Source of the DNA: Pseudomonas sp. FP453 | GTDB lineage: Bacteria; Pseudomonadota; Gammaproteobacteria; Pseudomonadales; Pseudomonadaceae | Direction: 5' to 3' | Assembly: GCF_030687495.1 (NCBI RefSeq) | Contig: NZ_CP117435.1 | Coordinates: 682,001-746,000 of the forward strand | Length of the DNA: 64,000 nucleotides | Shown here: in pieces, positions 56,089-64,000 of the stretch | How the letters are laid out: each line of letters begins with the position of its first letter | Numbering within the stretch: position 1 is the first letter of the stretch | Program-made: the position numbers and the translations under genes | The notes under the pieces: model-generated | Databases searched by the model: none | What the model was told of the DNA's origin: nothing | What the model saw: the letters and a program-made list of their open reading frames with translations, nothing else

Positions 56089-57759
56089 TTACAGGGTTAT
56101 GACGGTATCAGTGGAATCTGGTGAAAAGGTGGCACTTTGCTTTGACGTGCGCGCAGCCTGTACCCGGTTGCGTCCGGCGTGCTTGGCGCGGTACAGCGCC
56201 TCGTCGGCCTGGGCGGCCATCATCAGGCTGTCGGAATCGTCGCACAGCTCCACCAGGCCGGCGCTGAAGGTGCACCACAGGTCTTGCGGTTGGGCCGGGT
56301 AGTGAATTTCGGCAAAGCGCCCACGGATTTCATCCAGCACCTTGCAGGCCGATTCCAGGTCGGTGTCCGGCATGACGATGGCAAATTCTTCGCCACCGTA
56401 GCGCCCGATGTAATCGGTCTTGCGCAGCCGCTGCTTGAGAAACAGCGCCAGGCTCTTGATCACGCGGTCGCCCATGGGGTGGCCGTGGCTGTCGTTGACC
56501 CGCTTGAAGTGGTCGATGTCGAGCATGGCAAAGCTCAACGGCTTGTTCTCGCGGCGTGCGCGGAAGCTGCAGTCTTCGAGCAATTGCAGGATATGGGTGT
56601 GGTTGTACAGGCCGGTCAGGCTGTCGCGCACCATCCGCGCCTTGAGGTGGCGCGCACGCGCCGCGCGGTTGCGCACGGTGGTGATCAGGTGGCGCGGCTT
56701 GATCGGCTTGGTGAGGAAGTCGTCGCCGCCTTCGCTCATGGCGTCCAGCTGCTTGTCCAGGTCGTCTTCGGCCGACAGGTAGATGATCGGCACGCTGACG
56801 TAGCGGTCGTTGTGGCGGATCACCTTGGCCAGTTCGGTACCGGTACAGGCGGGCATATACATGTCGAGGATGATCAGGTCGGGCTGGAAGTCGGCCAGCT
56901 CGGCCATGGCCTGGATCGGCTCGATCAGCGTGCGGGTGACGATGCCGGCACTGTTGAGCAGCCGCTCGGTATGCAGCGCCTGGGCCCGCGAGTCATCGAT
57001 GATCAGGACTTTGTAGGGTTCGTACTGGGCGACGCAGGTGAGCACTTCGATTTTTTCCAGCAGGCTGGAGGCTTCCAGGGTGCCGGTGAGGAATTCCTGG
57101 CCGCCGGCGCGCACGGCGGCGAGGCGGGTCGGGGTGTCGGTCTCGTGCAGGCTGAAAAACAGCAGCGGCAGCTTTTGCTCCAGGCCTTCCTGGGCTTCGG
57201 CGGCGAGTTGCAGGCCCAGGCCCGGGCCGCAGAAGTCCACGTCCATGACGATGGCCGAGGGCAGGCGCTCGGCCATCGACGCACGAAACGCCGCCACACT
57301 GTCCAGGGACTGGGCGCTCATGCCAAAGAATTCCAGCTGCTTGGCCAGGCGCTCGGCGCGGTCGTGATCGGCAAGCATCACGTAGATCGGCTTGCGCATC
57401 GGCGGCAGGAAGGTTTGTTCCAGCTGGTCGCCCTGGCGCAGGCCGGTGCGCGACAGGCGCTGCATCAAGCGATTGAGTTCGGTGATCAGCTGGCTGCTCA
57501 GGCGGCCACGGTTTTCGTCCACCAGCTTGAGCGACTCGCCGATGTGCCGGGCCAACTGGCCGTGCTCGGGCTGTTCGAAACGTTCGGCAAAACGCAGCAG
57601 GCGCAGGTTGGCCTCGCTGAGTTCGGAGAGGTCGGCGTTGGACCATTCACTGCGTTGCAGGCGCTGCCAGATCTCAAGAATTTGACGTGCCTGATGAATT
57701 ACCCGCTGGGCAAAATGGTGCTTGAGACGCTCACGGCTGGGGTCTTCTGGCTCGGTCAT
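56089..57759 (-). CDS. gcbA: REC-REC-GGDEF diguanylate cyclase, GcbA-like
   Basis: 556 aa. Residues 1-120 helical; REC1 about 125-240 is divergent (AIVMDVDF), REC2 about 250-370 is classical (VLIIDDS, LIILDMYMPACTG, K in FLTKPI); GGDEF about 390-545 with active site RYGGEEFAIVMP and inhibitory I-site RKTD five residues before it. Makes cyclic di-GMP. Neighbours match PA4843, the P. aeruginosa orthologue of the biofilm regulator GcbA; the name is by synteny and architecture. Start ATG 57759. Confidence 0.88.
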   Translation of the reverse strand: MTEPEDPSRERLKHHFAQRVIHQARQILEIWQRLQRSEWSNADLSELSEANLRLLRFAERFEQPEHGQLARHIGESLKLVDENRGRLSSQLITELNRLMQRLSRTGLRQGDQLEQTFLPPMRKPIYVMLADHDRAERLAKQLEFFGMSAQSLDSVAAFRASMAERLPSAIVMDVDFCGPGLGLQLAAEAQEGLEQKLPLLFFSLHETDTPTRLAAVRAGGQEFLTGTLEASSLLEKIEVLTCVAQYEPYKVLIIDDSRAQALHTERLLNSAGIVTRTLIEPIQAMAELADFQPDLIILDMYMPACTGTELAKVIRHNDRYVSVPIIYLSAEDDLDKQLDAMSEGGDDFLTKPIKPRHLITTVRNRAARARHLKARMVRDSLTGLYNHTHILQLLEDCSFRARRENKPLSFAMLDIDHFKRVNDSHGHPMGDRVIKSLALFLKQRLRKTDYIGRYGGEEFAIVMPDTDLESACKVLDEIRGRFAEIHYPAQPQDLWCTFSAGLVELCDDSDSLMMAAQADEALYRAKHAGRNRVQAARTSKQSATFSPDSTDTVITL

Positions 57760-58039
57760 ATCCTGACTACTAGTTAGGCTGCATGCTGAGGTCGAACTGA
57801 TGGCTCTATGCTAGCACCTCTTTTCTGTTACATGAGTGTCATGCGTCAATTAACTGCGAGACTTGTGCATTCAATTTTTGACTCAAGGGTCGCGCAGCGC
57901 GAAAAGCGTGCATCCTTTATAGTGCTTGCGCTAAAAGCCCCGCGCCGACGGGCACGATGGGGTAGGGTTGTGGTCGGAGTGTTTGAACGCACCCGGACTA
58001 TAGACGTGCATGAACTCAAGTGATTGAAAGGATATCGCC

Positions 58040-59107
58040 ATGCTGGACTGGAAAAACCGTGCAGACAGTGCCAAAGGCCCCGCCCCTGAGCCCAAGTCGG
58101 CCAACCGCAGCTACTTTCGCACCCTGCTGATGAGCCGGGCCGTGCTCAGCCTGCTGGGCTTGTACCTGTTGGTCACCGGCGGCCTGGGGTGGTACTGGAG
58201 CCAGGAACCGGCGCTGTTCCCGGTCCAGCAAAACGCGCAGATTGCCGCCGAGAAGGAAGGCAAGCAGATGGTGGTGGGCTACACCACCGTCGAAACCCTC
58301 AAGACCGTGGTCGGCACCTTGCTGAACAAGCCCGGTGGTTATATTTCCAACGACCGTTTCCCGCCTGGCCTGTGGATGGACAACATGCCGAGCTGGGAAT
58401 ACGGCGTGCTGGTGCAGGTGCGCGACCTGACCCGCGCCCTGCGCAAAGACTTCGCCCGCTCCCAGTCGCAGTCGGCTGAAGATGCGGACCTGGCCAAGGC
58501 CGAGCCGCGCTTCAACTTCGACAACAAGAGCTGGGTGCTGCCGTCCAGCGAGTCGGAATACCAGGAAGGCATCAATTCCCTCAGCCGCTATGAAGCGCGC
58601 CTGTCCGACCCGAACCAGCGCGGCGCGCTGTTCTATGCCCGTGCCGACAACCTCAACAACTGGCTGGGTGACGTGGCGACCCGCCTGGGTTCGCTGTCGC
58701 AACGCCTGTCGGCCAGCGTTGGCCGGGTCAAATTGAACACCGCACTGAAAACCGAAGCCCTGGCGCCGGGTGAAGTGCCGCAGGTCGATGAAGAAGTGGT
58801 GGAAACCCCATGGATGCAGATCGACAACGTGTTCTACGAAGCCCGTGGCCAGGCCTGGGCGTTATCCCACCTGTTGCGCGCCATCGAAGTGGATTTTGCC
58901 GACGTACTGGCGAAGAAAAACGCCACGGTCAGCGTGCGCCAGATCATTCGTGAGCTGGAGGCCTCGCAGGAACCGGTATGGAGTCCTATGATTCTTAACG
59001 GCAGTGGCTTCGGTGTACTGGCGAATCATTCGCTGGTGATGGCCAACTATATTTCCCGGGCCAACGCTGCAGTGATCGACTTGCGTCAGCTCCTCAACCA
59101 GGGTTGA
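58040..59107 (+). CDS. DUF2333 family protein
   Basis: 355 aa. One N-terminal membrane helix (about 33-53: AVLSLLGLYLLVTGGLGWY), the rest periplasmic and mainly helical with KPGGYISNDRFPPGLWMDN and LEASQEPVWSPMILNG; matches DUF2333 (PA4842-like). Function unknown. ATG 58040 preceded by AAAGGA. Stop overlaps the next start (TGATG). Confidence 0.88.
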   Translation: MLDWKNRADSAKGPAPEPKSANRSYFRTLLMSRAVLSLLGLYLLVTGGLGWYWSQEPALFPVQQNAQIAAEKEGKQMVVGYTTVETLKTVVGTLLNKPGGYISNDRFPPGLWMDNMPSWEYGVLVQVRDLTRALRKDFARSQSQSAEDADLAKAEPRFNFDNKSWVLPSSESEYQEGINSLSRYEARLSDPNQRGALFYARADNLNNWLGDVATRLGSLSQRLSASVGRVKLNTALKTEALAPGEVPQVDEEVVETPWMQIDNVFYEARGQAWALSHLLRAIEVDFADVLAKKNATVSVRQIIRELEASQEPVWSPMILNGSGFGVLANHSLVMANYISRANAAVIDLRQLLNQG

Positions 59108-59646
59108 TGATGGACGCTACTGAAAAAGAGGCCGCGCACCGTGCGGCCTCTGATGCTGAACTGATCTGCTGGGTGGACGAAGAGGACAACCTCCTTGGTC
59201 ACCTGGTCCGGTCCGACCTGCGCCAGCGCGGCCTTATCGGCCGTTGCACCTTTATCTTCCTGTTCAACTCCCTAGGCGAGCTGTGTGTGCACCGACGCAC
59301 CCTGAGCAAAGCCATGTACCCCGGTTTCTGGGACACGGCGGCGGGTGGGATGGTCGCGGCAGGGGAGAGTTATGCCGCTTCGGCGGCCCGTGAGCTGGAA
59401 GAGGAACTCGGCGTGGCCGGGGTAGAGCTGGTCGAGCATGACCACTTTTACTTTGCCGACGGCGACAGCCGGCTCTGGTGCCGATCCTACTCTGCCGTGT
59501 GGGACGGGCCCCTGCGTTTGCAGCCCGAAGAAGTCATGGAAGCGCGCTTTTTACCCCTCGAAACGGTCCTTCAGGAAGCGGAACAAAAGCCCTACTGCCC
59601 GGACGCCCAGGAAGGCTTGCGCCGCTATCTGGACCTGCGTCGCTAA
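59107..59646 (+). CDS. NUDIX hydrolase
   Basis: 179 aa. The Nudix box is complete: GMVAAGESYAASAARELEEELGV (given in parts: G-x5-E-x7-REL-x-EE-x-G). It cleaves a nucleoside diphosphate linked to another group; the homologue here belongs to the YfcD-like branch (substrate unknown). ATG 59107 overlaps the DUF2333 stop; ATG 59110 is also possible. Confidence 0.9.
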   Translation: MMDATEKEAAHRAASDAELICWVDEEDNLLGHLVRSDLRQRGLIGRCTFIFLFNSLGELCVHRRTLSKAMYPGFWDTAAGGMVAAGESYAASAARELEEELGVAGVELVEHDHFYFADGDSRLWCRSYSAVWDGPLRLQPEEVMEARFLPLETVLQEAEQKPYCPDAQEGLRRYLDLRR

Positions 59647-59674
59647 AGTTGCATAAATTGGCGCGTTTTGGCCC

Positions 59675-59703
59675 TTAGCAAGTCGGCTTTTTGCCGTTAC
59701 ACT
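59675..59703 (+). promoter_or_regulatory. Sigma70 promoter for yciH
   Basis: TTAGCA (59675-59680), a 17-base spacer, and TACACT (59698-59703), with standard spacing. It predicts an mRNA leader of about 130 bases before the yciH start. Confidence 0.5.
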
Positions 59704-59760
59704 GCGCGACTTTTCACCCGAGCCACCCTGCTATTAGGAGTAAGGCGGTTCGGTAGCGCT

Positions 59761-59810
59761 GCCCCTGCCTGAGTGGGGCTTCGCGGTCGGTAGTCCCGTT
59801 GCGGGTACCG
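59761..59810 (+). promoter_or_regulatory. Structured 5' leader of yciH
   Basis: Two consecutive hairpins in the predicted leader: GCCCC (59761-59765) with GGGGC (59775-59779), and CGGTA..CCCG (59788-59798) with CGGG-TACCG (59802-59810). The second ends about 20 bases before the ribosome site GAGG. It could be a translational control element. Confidence 0.45.
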
Positions 59811-59841
59811 ATCTGTCTTTGTCCTCCCAAGAGGATTGCCG

Positions 59842-60213
59842 GTGGCCAAAAAAGCCGCATCCTTCGCCGCCCTTGGTGGCCTGGTATTTTCCACCGACGC
59901 AGGTCGCCACTGCCCGGACTGTCGTCAGCCCGTGGATTCGTGTACCTGCAAACAGACCCTGATCCCCGAAGGCGACGGTATTGCCCGCGTACGCCGCGAG
60001 AGCAAGGGCCGTGGCGGCAAGACGGTGACCACCATCACCGGCGTGCCGCTGGCCGAAGAGGCCCTGAAGGAACTCGCCACCACGCTGAAAAAGCGCTGTG
60101 GCACCGGTGGCGCGTTGAAAGACGGCGTCATCGAGATCCAGGGCGATCACGTCGAGCTGCTGTTGGCCGAGCTGATCAAGCTCGGTTACAAGGCCAAGAA
60201 GTCCGGCGGCTGA
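59842..60213 (+). CDS. yciH: SUI1/YciH translation initiation factor
   Basis: 123 aa. SUI1 fold (GRGGKTVTTITGVPLAEEAL, LKKRCGTGGALKDGVIEIQG) related to eIF1; the N-terminus has four cysteines (HCPDCRQPVDSCTCKQ) typical of the Pseudomonas version. Proposed to act in start-site fidelity. Start GTG 59842 (VAKKAASFAALGG) with GAGG eight bases upstream; a TTG two codons earlier is less likely. Confidence 0.93.
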   Translation: MAKKAASFAALGGLVFSTDAGRHCPDCRQPVDSCTCKQTLIPEGDGIARVRRESKGRGGKTVTTITGVPLAEEALKELATTLKKRCGTGGALKDGVIEIQGDHVELLLAELIKLGYKAKKSGG

Positions 60214-60356
60214 AAGCCTCTTCCCAACCTGTGTCTAAACTCTGTCCTGCGCATGGGGTCCTACCTTGCACGCAGGCAAATCGTCATTTTCATTCTTTAG
60301 ACTGCGCCAGCCTCTGATAGGGGCGGCGCCTTCGACTTCATTTATAGGGGACTTCG

Positions 60357-62270
60357 ATGTCCGTACGACGCACACGCAAAGACGATGGCAGCCAATGGAC
60401 AGTTGCGGACAGCCGCAGTGTTTATGGGATTCGCCATTGGGGGGCCGGGTATTTCGCGATCAATGATGCCGGTCGCGTTGAAGTCCGTCCGAACGGCCCG
60501 AACAGCACGCCGGTCGACCTGTACGAGCAAGTGGACGAGCTGCGCAAAAGCGGCCTGTCCTTGCCGTTGCTGGTGCGTTTCCCCGACATCCTGCAAGACC
60601 GTGTACGCCAGCTGACCGGCGCCTTCGATGCGAACATCGAGCGCCTGGAATACCAGAGCAAGTACACCGCGCTGTACCCGATCAAGGTGAACCAGCAGGA
60701 AGCGGTGATCGAGAACATCATCGCCACCCAGGACGTCTCCATTGGCCTCGAAGCCGGCTCCAAGCCTGAGCTGCTGGCCGTGCTGGCGTTGGCGCCGAAG
60801 GGCGGCACCATCGTCTGCAACGGTTACAAGGACCGTGAGTTCATCCGCCTCGCGCTGATGGGCCAGAAGCTCGGCCACAACGTCTTTATCGTGATCGAGA
60901 AAGAATCCGAAGTTGAGCTGGTGATCGAAGAAGCCGCCAACCTCAAGGTCAAGCCGCAGGTTGGCCTGCGTGTGCGGTTGTCGTCCCTGGCGTCGAGCAA
61001 ATGGGCAGACACCGGTGGCGAGAAGTCCAAGTTCGGCTTGTCGGCGGCGCAACTGCTGTCCGTGGTCGAGCGCTTCCGCGCGGCCGGCCTGGACCAGGGC
61101 ATTCGCCTGCTGCACTTCCACATGGGTTCGCAGATCGCCAACCTGGCCGACTACCAGCACGGGTTCAAGGAAGCCATTCGTTACTACGGCGAACTGCGCA
61201 ACCTCGGCCTGCCGGTGGACCACATCGACGTCGGCGGCGGCCTCGGCGTGGACTACGACGGTACCCACTCGCGTAACGCCAGCTCGATCAACTACGACAT
61301 GGACGACTACGCCGGCGTGGTCGTGGGCATGCTCAAGGAATTCTGCGACGCGCAGAGCCTGCCGCACCCGAACATCTTCTCCGAGAGCGGCCGTTCCCTG
61401 ACCGCCCACCACGCCATGCTGGTGGTGCAAGTGACCGACGTCGAGAAACACAACGACGACGTGCCAGTGATCGAGAACAAGGAAAACCTGCCGGAAACCG
61501 TGCAATGGCTGGTGGACCTGCTGGGCCCGACCGACATCGAGATGGTCACCGAAACCTACTGGCGCGCCACCCACTACATGAGCGACGTGGCCACCCAGTA
61601 CGCCGACGGCAAACTGACCCTGGCGGAAAAAGCCTTGGCCGAACAGTGCTACTTCGCCGTGTGCCGCCGCCTGCACAACTCGTTGAAAGCCCGCCAGCGC
61701 TCGCACCGCCAGGTGCTGGACGAACTCAACGACAAGCTGGCCGACAAGTACATCTGCAACTTCTCGGTATTCCAGAGCCTGCCGGACACCTGGGCCATCG
61801 GCCAGGTCCTGCCGATCCTGCCGCTGCACCGCCTCGACGAAGAGCCGCTGCGCCGCGCCGTGTTGCAAGACCTGACCTGCGACTCCGACGGCAAGATCAA
61901 GCAGTACGTCGATGAGCAGTCGATCGAGACCAGCCTGCCCGTGCACGGCTTGAACGAAGGTGAAGACTACTTGCTGGGCATCTTCCTGGTGGGGGCTTAC
62001 CAAGAGATCCTTGGCGACATGCACAACCTGTTCGGTGACACCGACTCGGTGAACATCTACCAGCGTGAAGACGGTTCGGTGTACAGCGCCGGGATCGAGA
62101 CCCACGACACCATCGAAGACATGCTGCGCTATGTGCACTTGTCGCCGGAGGAGTTGATGACCCACTACCGTGACAAGTGCGCGAGCGCGAAGATCACTGC
62201 GGCGGAGCGTACCCAGTTCCTCGACGCGTTGCGTCTGGGGCTGACCCGTTCTTCGTACCTGTCCTCATAA
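60357..62270 (+). CDS. speA: Biosynthetic arginine decarboxylase
   Basis: 637 aa, PLP enzyme making agmatine for polyamine synthesis. PLP lysine in [17 protein letters not shown], substrate/PLP loops [15 protein letters not shown] and [13 protein letters not shown], and [17 protein letters not shown] 60357 has AGGGGA six bases upstream. Its gap to yciH is 143 bases. Confidence 0.96.
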   Translation: MSVRRTRKDDGSQWTVADSRSVYGIRHWGAGYFAINDAGRVEVRPNGPNSTPVDLYEQVDELRKSGLSLPLLVRFPDILQDRVRQLTGAFDANIERLEYQSKYTALYPIKVNQQEAVIENIIATQDVSIGLEAGSKPELLAVLALAPKGGTIVCNGYKDREFIRLALMGQKLGHNVFIVIEKESEVELVIEEAANLKVKPQVGLRVRLSSLASSKWADTGGEKSKFGLSAAQLLSVVERFRAAGLDQGIRLLHFHMGSQIANLADYQHGFKEAIRYYGELRNLGLPVDHIDVGGGLGVDYDGTHSRNASSINYDMDDYAGVVVGMLKEFCDAQSLPHPNIFSESGRSLTAHHAMLVVQVTDVEKHNDDVPVIENKENLPETVQWLVDLLGPTDIEMVTETYWRATHYMSDVATQYADGKLTLAEKALAEQCYFAVCRRLHNSLKARQRSHRQVLDELNDKLADKYICNFSVFQSLPDTWAIGQVLPILPLHRLDEEPLRRAVLQDLTCDSDGKIKQYVDEQSIETSLPVHGLNEGEDYLLGIFLVGAYQEILGDMHNLFGDTDSVNIYQREDGSVYSAGIETHDTIEDMLRYVHLSPEELMTHYRDKCASAKITAAERTQFLDALRLGLTRSSYLSS

Positions 62271-62292
62271 CCTGAGCTTACACACATCTAGA

Positions 62293-62399
62293 ATGTGTGA
62301 GCTGGCTTGTGTGGGAGCTGGCTTGCCTGCGATGGCATCGCCTCGGTTTATCAGATAGACCGAGGTGTCTACATCGCAGGCAAGCCAGCTCCCACATTT
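62293..62399. repeat. REPIN downstream of speA
   Basis: Core inverted arms 62309-62337 and about 62372-62397, with an extra partial ATGTGTGAGCTGGCTTG copy at 62293-62309. Confidence 0.88.
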
Positions 62400-62440
62400 G
62401 AATCGGTATTTAGTAGTAGCTTCTGTGTGAGGGCTAGACG

Positions 62441-63334
62441 ATGTCGAGCAAACTCCTGCAAGCATTCACCCTGGCACTCACCGCTTTCCTCGCGGCCTGC
62501 TCCCCGATCAAAGTGCTCAACGCACTCACCCCTTCCAGCACATACACCAAAACTTCCGCCATCGCCTACGGCACCGATCCCCGGCAACAGCTCGATATCT
62601 ACCGGCCTGCCCCGGCGATTGCCAACGCCCCCGTGGTGGTGTTTTTCTACGGCGGCAGCTGGAACAACGGTTCCAAGGACGATTACGGTTTCGTCGGCGA
62701 AGCCCTGGCTTCACGCGGCATCGTCGTGGTCATCGCCGATTACCGCCTCTACCCGCAAGTGCGTTACCCCGCCTTTCTCCAGGACGGCGCCCAAGCGGTG
62801 GCCTGGACGTATCAACACAGCGCCGAGTACGGCGCCGACCCCCGGCAGCTCTACGTGATGGGCCACAGCTCCGGCGCCTACAACGCGTCGATGCTGGCGC
62901 TGGATGCGCGCTGGCTGAATGAAGTGGGCTTGTCGCCGGCCATCTTCAAAGGCTGGATCGGCCTGGCCGGGCCCTATGACTTCCTGCCGATTGAAAACCG
63001 CGACGTGCGGCCGGTGTTTTTCTTCCCCGACTCGCCGCCGGAGTCCCAGCCGATCAACCATGTGAGTGCCGGCGCGCCACCGAGCCTGTTGATCGCCTCG
63101 ACGGATGACGACCTGGTCAACCCCACGCGCAATACCGGCGGGCTGGCGCAGAAGCTGCGCACGGCAGGCGTGCCGGTGGAAGTGTTCTACTTCGATAAAA
63201 CCAGCCACGCGACGCTGGTGGCCTCGCTCTCCAGGCCGCTGCGTTGGCTGGCGCCGGTGCTGGACCGCGTCACCGCGTTTATCCAAGCCACTGGTCCTGC
63301 CGGTTCAAGCGCCAGGCAATCGCCCACAAAGTAA
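62441..63334 (+). CDS. Alpha/beta hydrolase lipoprotein
   Basis: 297 aa. Lipobox LAAC at residues 17-20 after a signal helix, so anchored by lipid. HSL-type hydrolase: oxyanion motif FFYGGSWNN, nucleophile VMGHSSGAY, acid in IASTDDDLVNP, histidine in KTSHATLV. It could act on esters in the envelope; substrate unknown. The last 56 bases overlap the convergent MATE gene. Confidence 0.9.
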   Translation: MSSKLLQAFTLALTAFLAACSPIKVLNALTPSSTYTKTSAIAYGTDPRQQLDIYRPAPAIANAPVVVFFYGGSWNNGSKDDYGFVGEALASRGIVVVIADYRLYPQVRYPAFLQDGAQAVAWTYQHSAEYGADPRQLYVMGHSSGAYNASMLALDARWLNEVGLSPAIFKGWIGLAGPYDFLPIENRDVRPVFFFPDSPPESQPINHVSAGAPPSLLIASTDDDLVNPTRNTGGLAQKLRTAGVPVEVFYFDKTSHATLVASLSRPLRWLAPVLDRVTAFIQATGPAGSSARQSPTK

Positions 63335-64000
63335 GGCTGCGCAACGCCATGAACAGCAGGAAGGTTATCCACAGGCCGTGGTTGCCCAAGCCTTGCAGCG
63401 CCCAGGCGAATGGCAGGGTGAGCAGCACGGTCAGCAGCATGCCGTTGCGCATTTCCCGCGCGCGGGTGGCGCCGATGAACAGGCCGTCGAGCAAGTAGCT
63501 CCACACCGCAATCAACGGCAGCACTGCCAGATACGGCAGGTAGATATCAGCCGTTGCCCGCACGCTGGGGATATCGGTCTGCATGGCGATGAACAAATGC
63601 CCGGCCACGGTAAAGAGCAGGGCAAAGCCGACGCTGGCGATCAACGACCAGCCGCCAGCCACCACCAAAGAGCGGCGCAGCGCTTGGCGGTCATGGGCGC
63701 CGATGGCGTGGCCGCACAGGGCTTCGACCGCATGGGCCAGCCCGTCCAGCGCGTGCGCCGTCAGCAGCAGGCCGTTAAGCAGCAGCGCGTTGGCCGCCAC
63801 GGTGGCATCGCCCAACCGTGCGCCTTGCACGGTGATCATGAAAAACACCGACTGCAACGCGAGGCTGCGGATAAAGATGTCGCGGTTCACCGCCAGCAGC
63901 GGGCGCCAGCTCTCCCATAGTTTCAGCGCGGCCCAGGCGATATGCCCGGGATAGGCGCGCAGGGCTTTTTGCGTGAGGGCGAGGCCGAGCAGGGCGCCGG
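63279..64000 (-). CDS. MATE/DinF family efflux protein, partial (5' end beyond window)
   Basis: The frame enters from the right edge (ALKLWESWRPLLAVNRDIFI upstream of the first ATG in the window) and ends at 63279. Hydrophobic helices alternate with DinF-type phrases: VQGARLGDATVAANALLLNG, ALDGLAHAVEALCGHAIGA and WSYLLDGLFIGATRAREMRN. These match the C-terminal half of Na+/H+-driven multidrug exporters. Confidence 0.88.
   Translation of the reverse strand, partial: GALLGLALTQKALRAYPGHIAWAALKLWESWRPLLAVNRDIFIRSLALQSVFFMITVQGARLGDATVAANALLLNGLLLTAHALDGLAHAVEALCGHAIGAHDRQALRRSLVVAGGWSLIASVGFALLFTVAGHLFIAMQTDIPSVRATADIYLPYLAVLPLIAVWSYLLDGLFIGATRAREMRNGMLLTVLLTLPFAWALQGLGNHGLWITFLLFMALRSLTLWAIAWRLNRQDQWLG

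Noticed and set aside
57808..58023. 71-codon plus-strand frame before the DUF2333 gene
   Set aside because: Arginine-rich, no ribosome site, spans the probable promoter region (TATAGT near 57918). The 57760-58039 gap is best seen as the regulatory region of the divergent genes.

Overview
The window is a GC-rich chromosomal segment from a member of the Pseudomonas fluorescens group. The evidence is gene content and order: accB-accC-prmA-(zinc-ribbon DUF3426)-dusB-fis-purH-purD-retS, speA-yciH-NUDIX-DUF2333-GGDEF-MCP-aroQ and urtABCDE-ureDAB(C) follow the order I know from P. aeruginosa PA4839-PA4868. The intergenic palindromes are the fluorescens-type REP doublets (arm TGTGGGAGCTGGCTTGCC), of which I count about twelve. 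There is no rRNA, tRNA, CRISPR array or recognisable insertion sequence.

Layout. 1-3.9 kb: end of a PsiF gene, an AI-2E/PerM-type permease with a 3' frameshift, a YegD-like Hsp70, and a divergent cbpA with a sigma32-like promoter. 4-11 kb: one 2332-codon gene for a giant LRR protein with a dermonecrotic-toxin-like N-terminus and a C-terminal NEL-type E3 ubiquitin-ligase domain. 11-21.2 kb (minus strand): urea ABC transporter urtABCDE followed by ureD-ureA-GNAT-GNAT-ureB-ureC, preceded by a good sigma54 (-24/-12) promoter and broken up by four REPINs; ureEFG are not here. 21.4-26.5 kb (minus): a TonB receptor plus ABC transporter set (receptor, ATPase, binding protein, permease) in which receptor and permease carry frameshifts. 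A 9-bp inverted repeat resembling a Zur box precedes it, so zinc-chelate uptake is the best guess. 26.5-31.5 kb (minus): copper-uptake cluster DUF2946-PCu(A)C-DUF2946-OprC-PepSY.

31.6-33.5 kb: a small AT-richer patch with a HI1419/HI1420-type toxin-antitoxin pair, a gene remnant, a variant REPIN and an uncharacterised small-protein/PIN-domain pair. 33.5-39.8 kb: aerobic cobalamin genes in two divergent operons, cobL-cobK (minus) and cobG-cobH-cobI-cobJ (plus), the last a CbiG-CobJ fusion. 40-44.3 kb: an unrecognised 259-aa protein, MarC, and the RetS hybrid sensor. 44.4-57.8 kb (minus): purine, tRNA-modification, Fis, PrmA, biotin carboxylase, AroQ, chemoreceptor and diguanylate cyclase (GcbA-like) genes. 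58-64 kb (plus, then a minus-strand MATE gene cut by the window end): DUF2333, NUDIX, SUI1/YciH with a structured leader, SpeA, a lipoprotein alpha/beta hydrolase.

How it fits together: a conserved housekeeping and signalling backbone is interrupted between retS and urtA by about 19 kb of metal-acquisition (zinc-like, copper, cobalt/corrin) and defence or addiction genes. The large LRR/NEL toxin-like gene is a separate accessory insertion between cbpA and ureC. All four frameshifts sit at G/C runs, so sequencing error must be excluded before calling pseudogenes.
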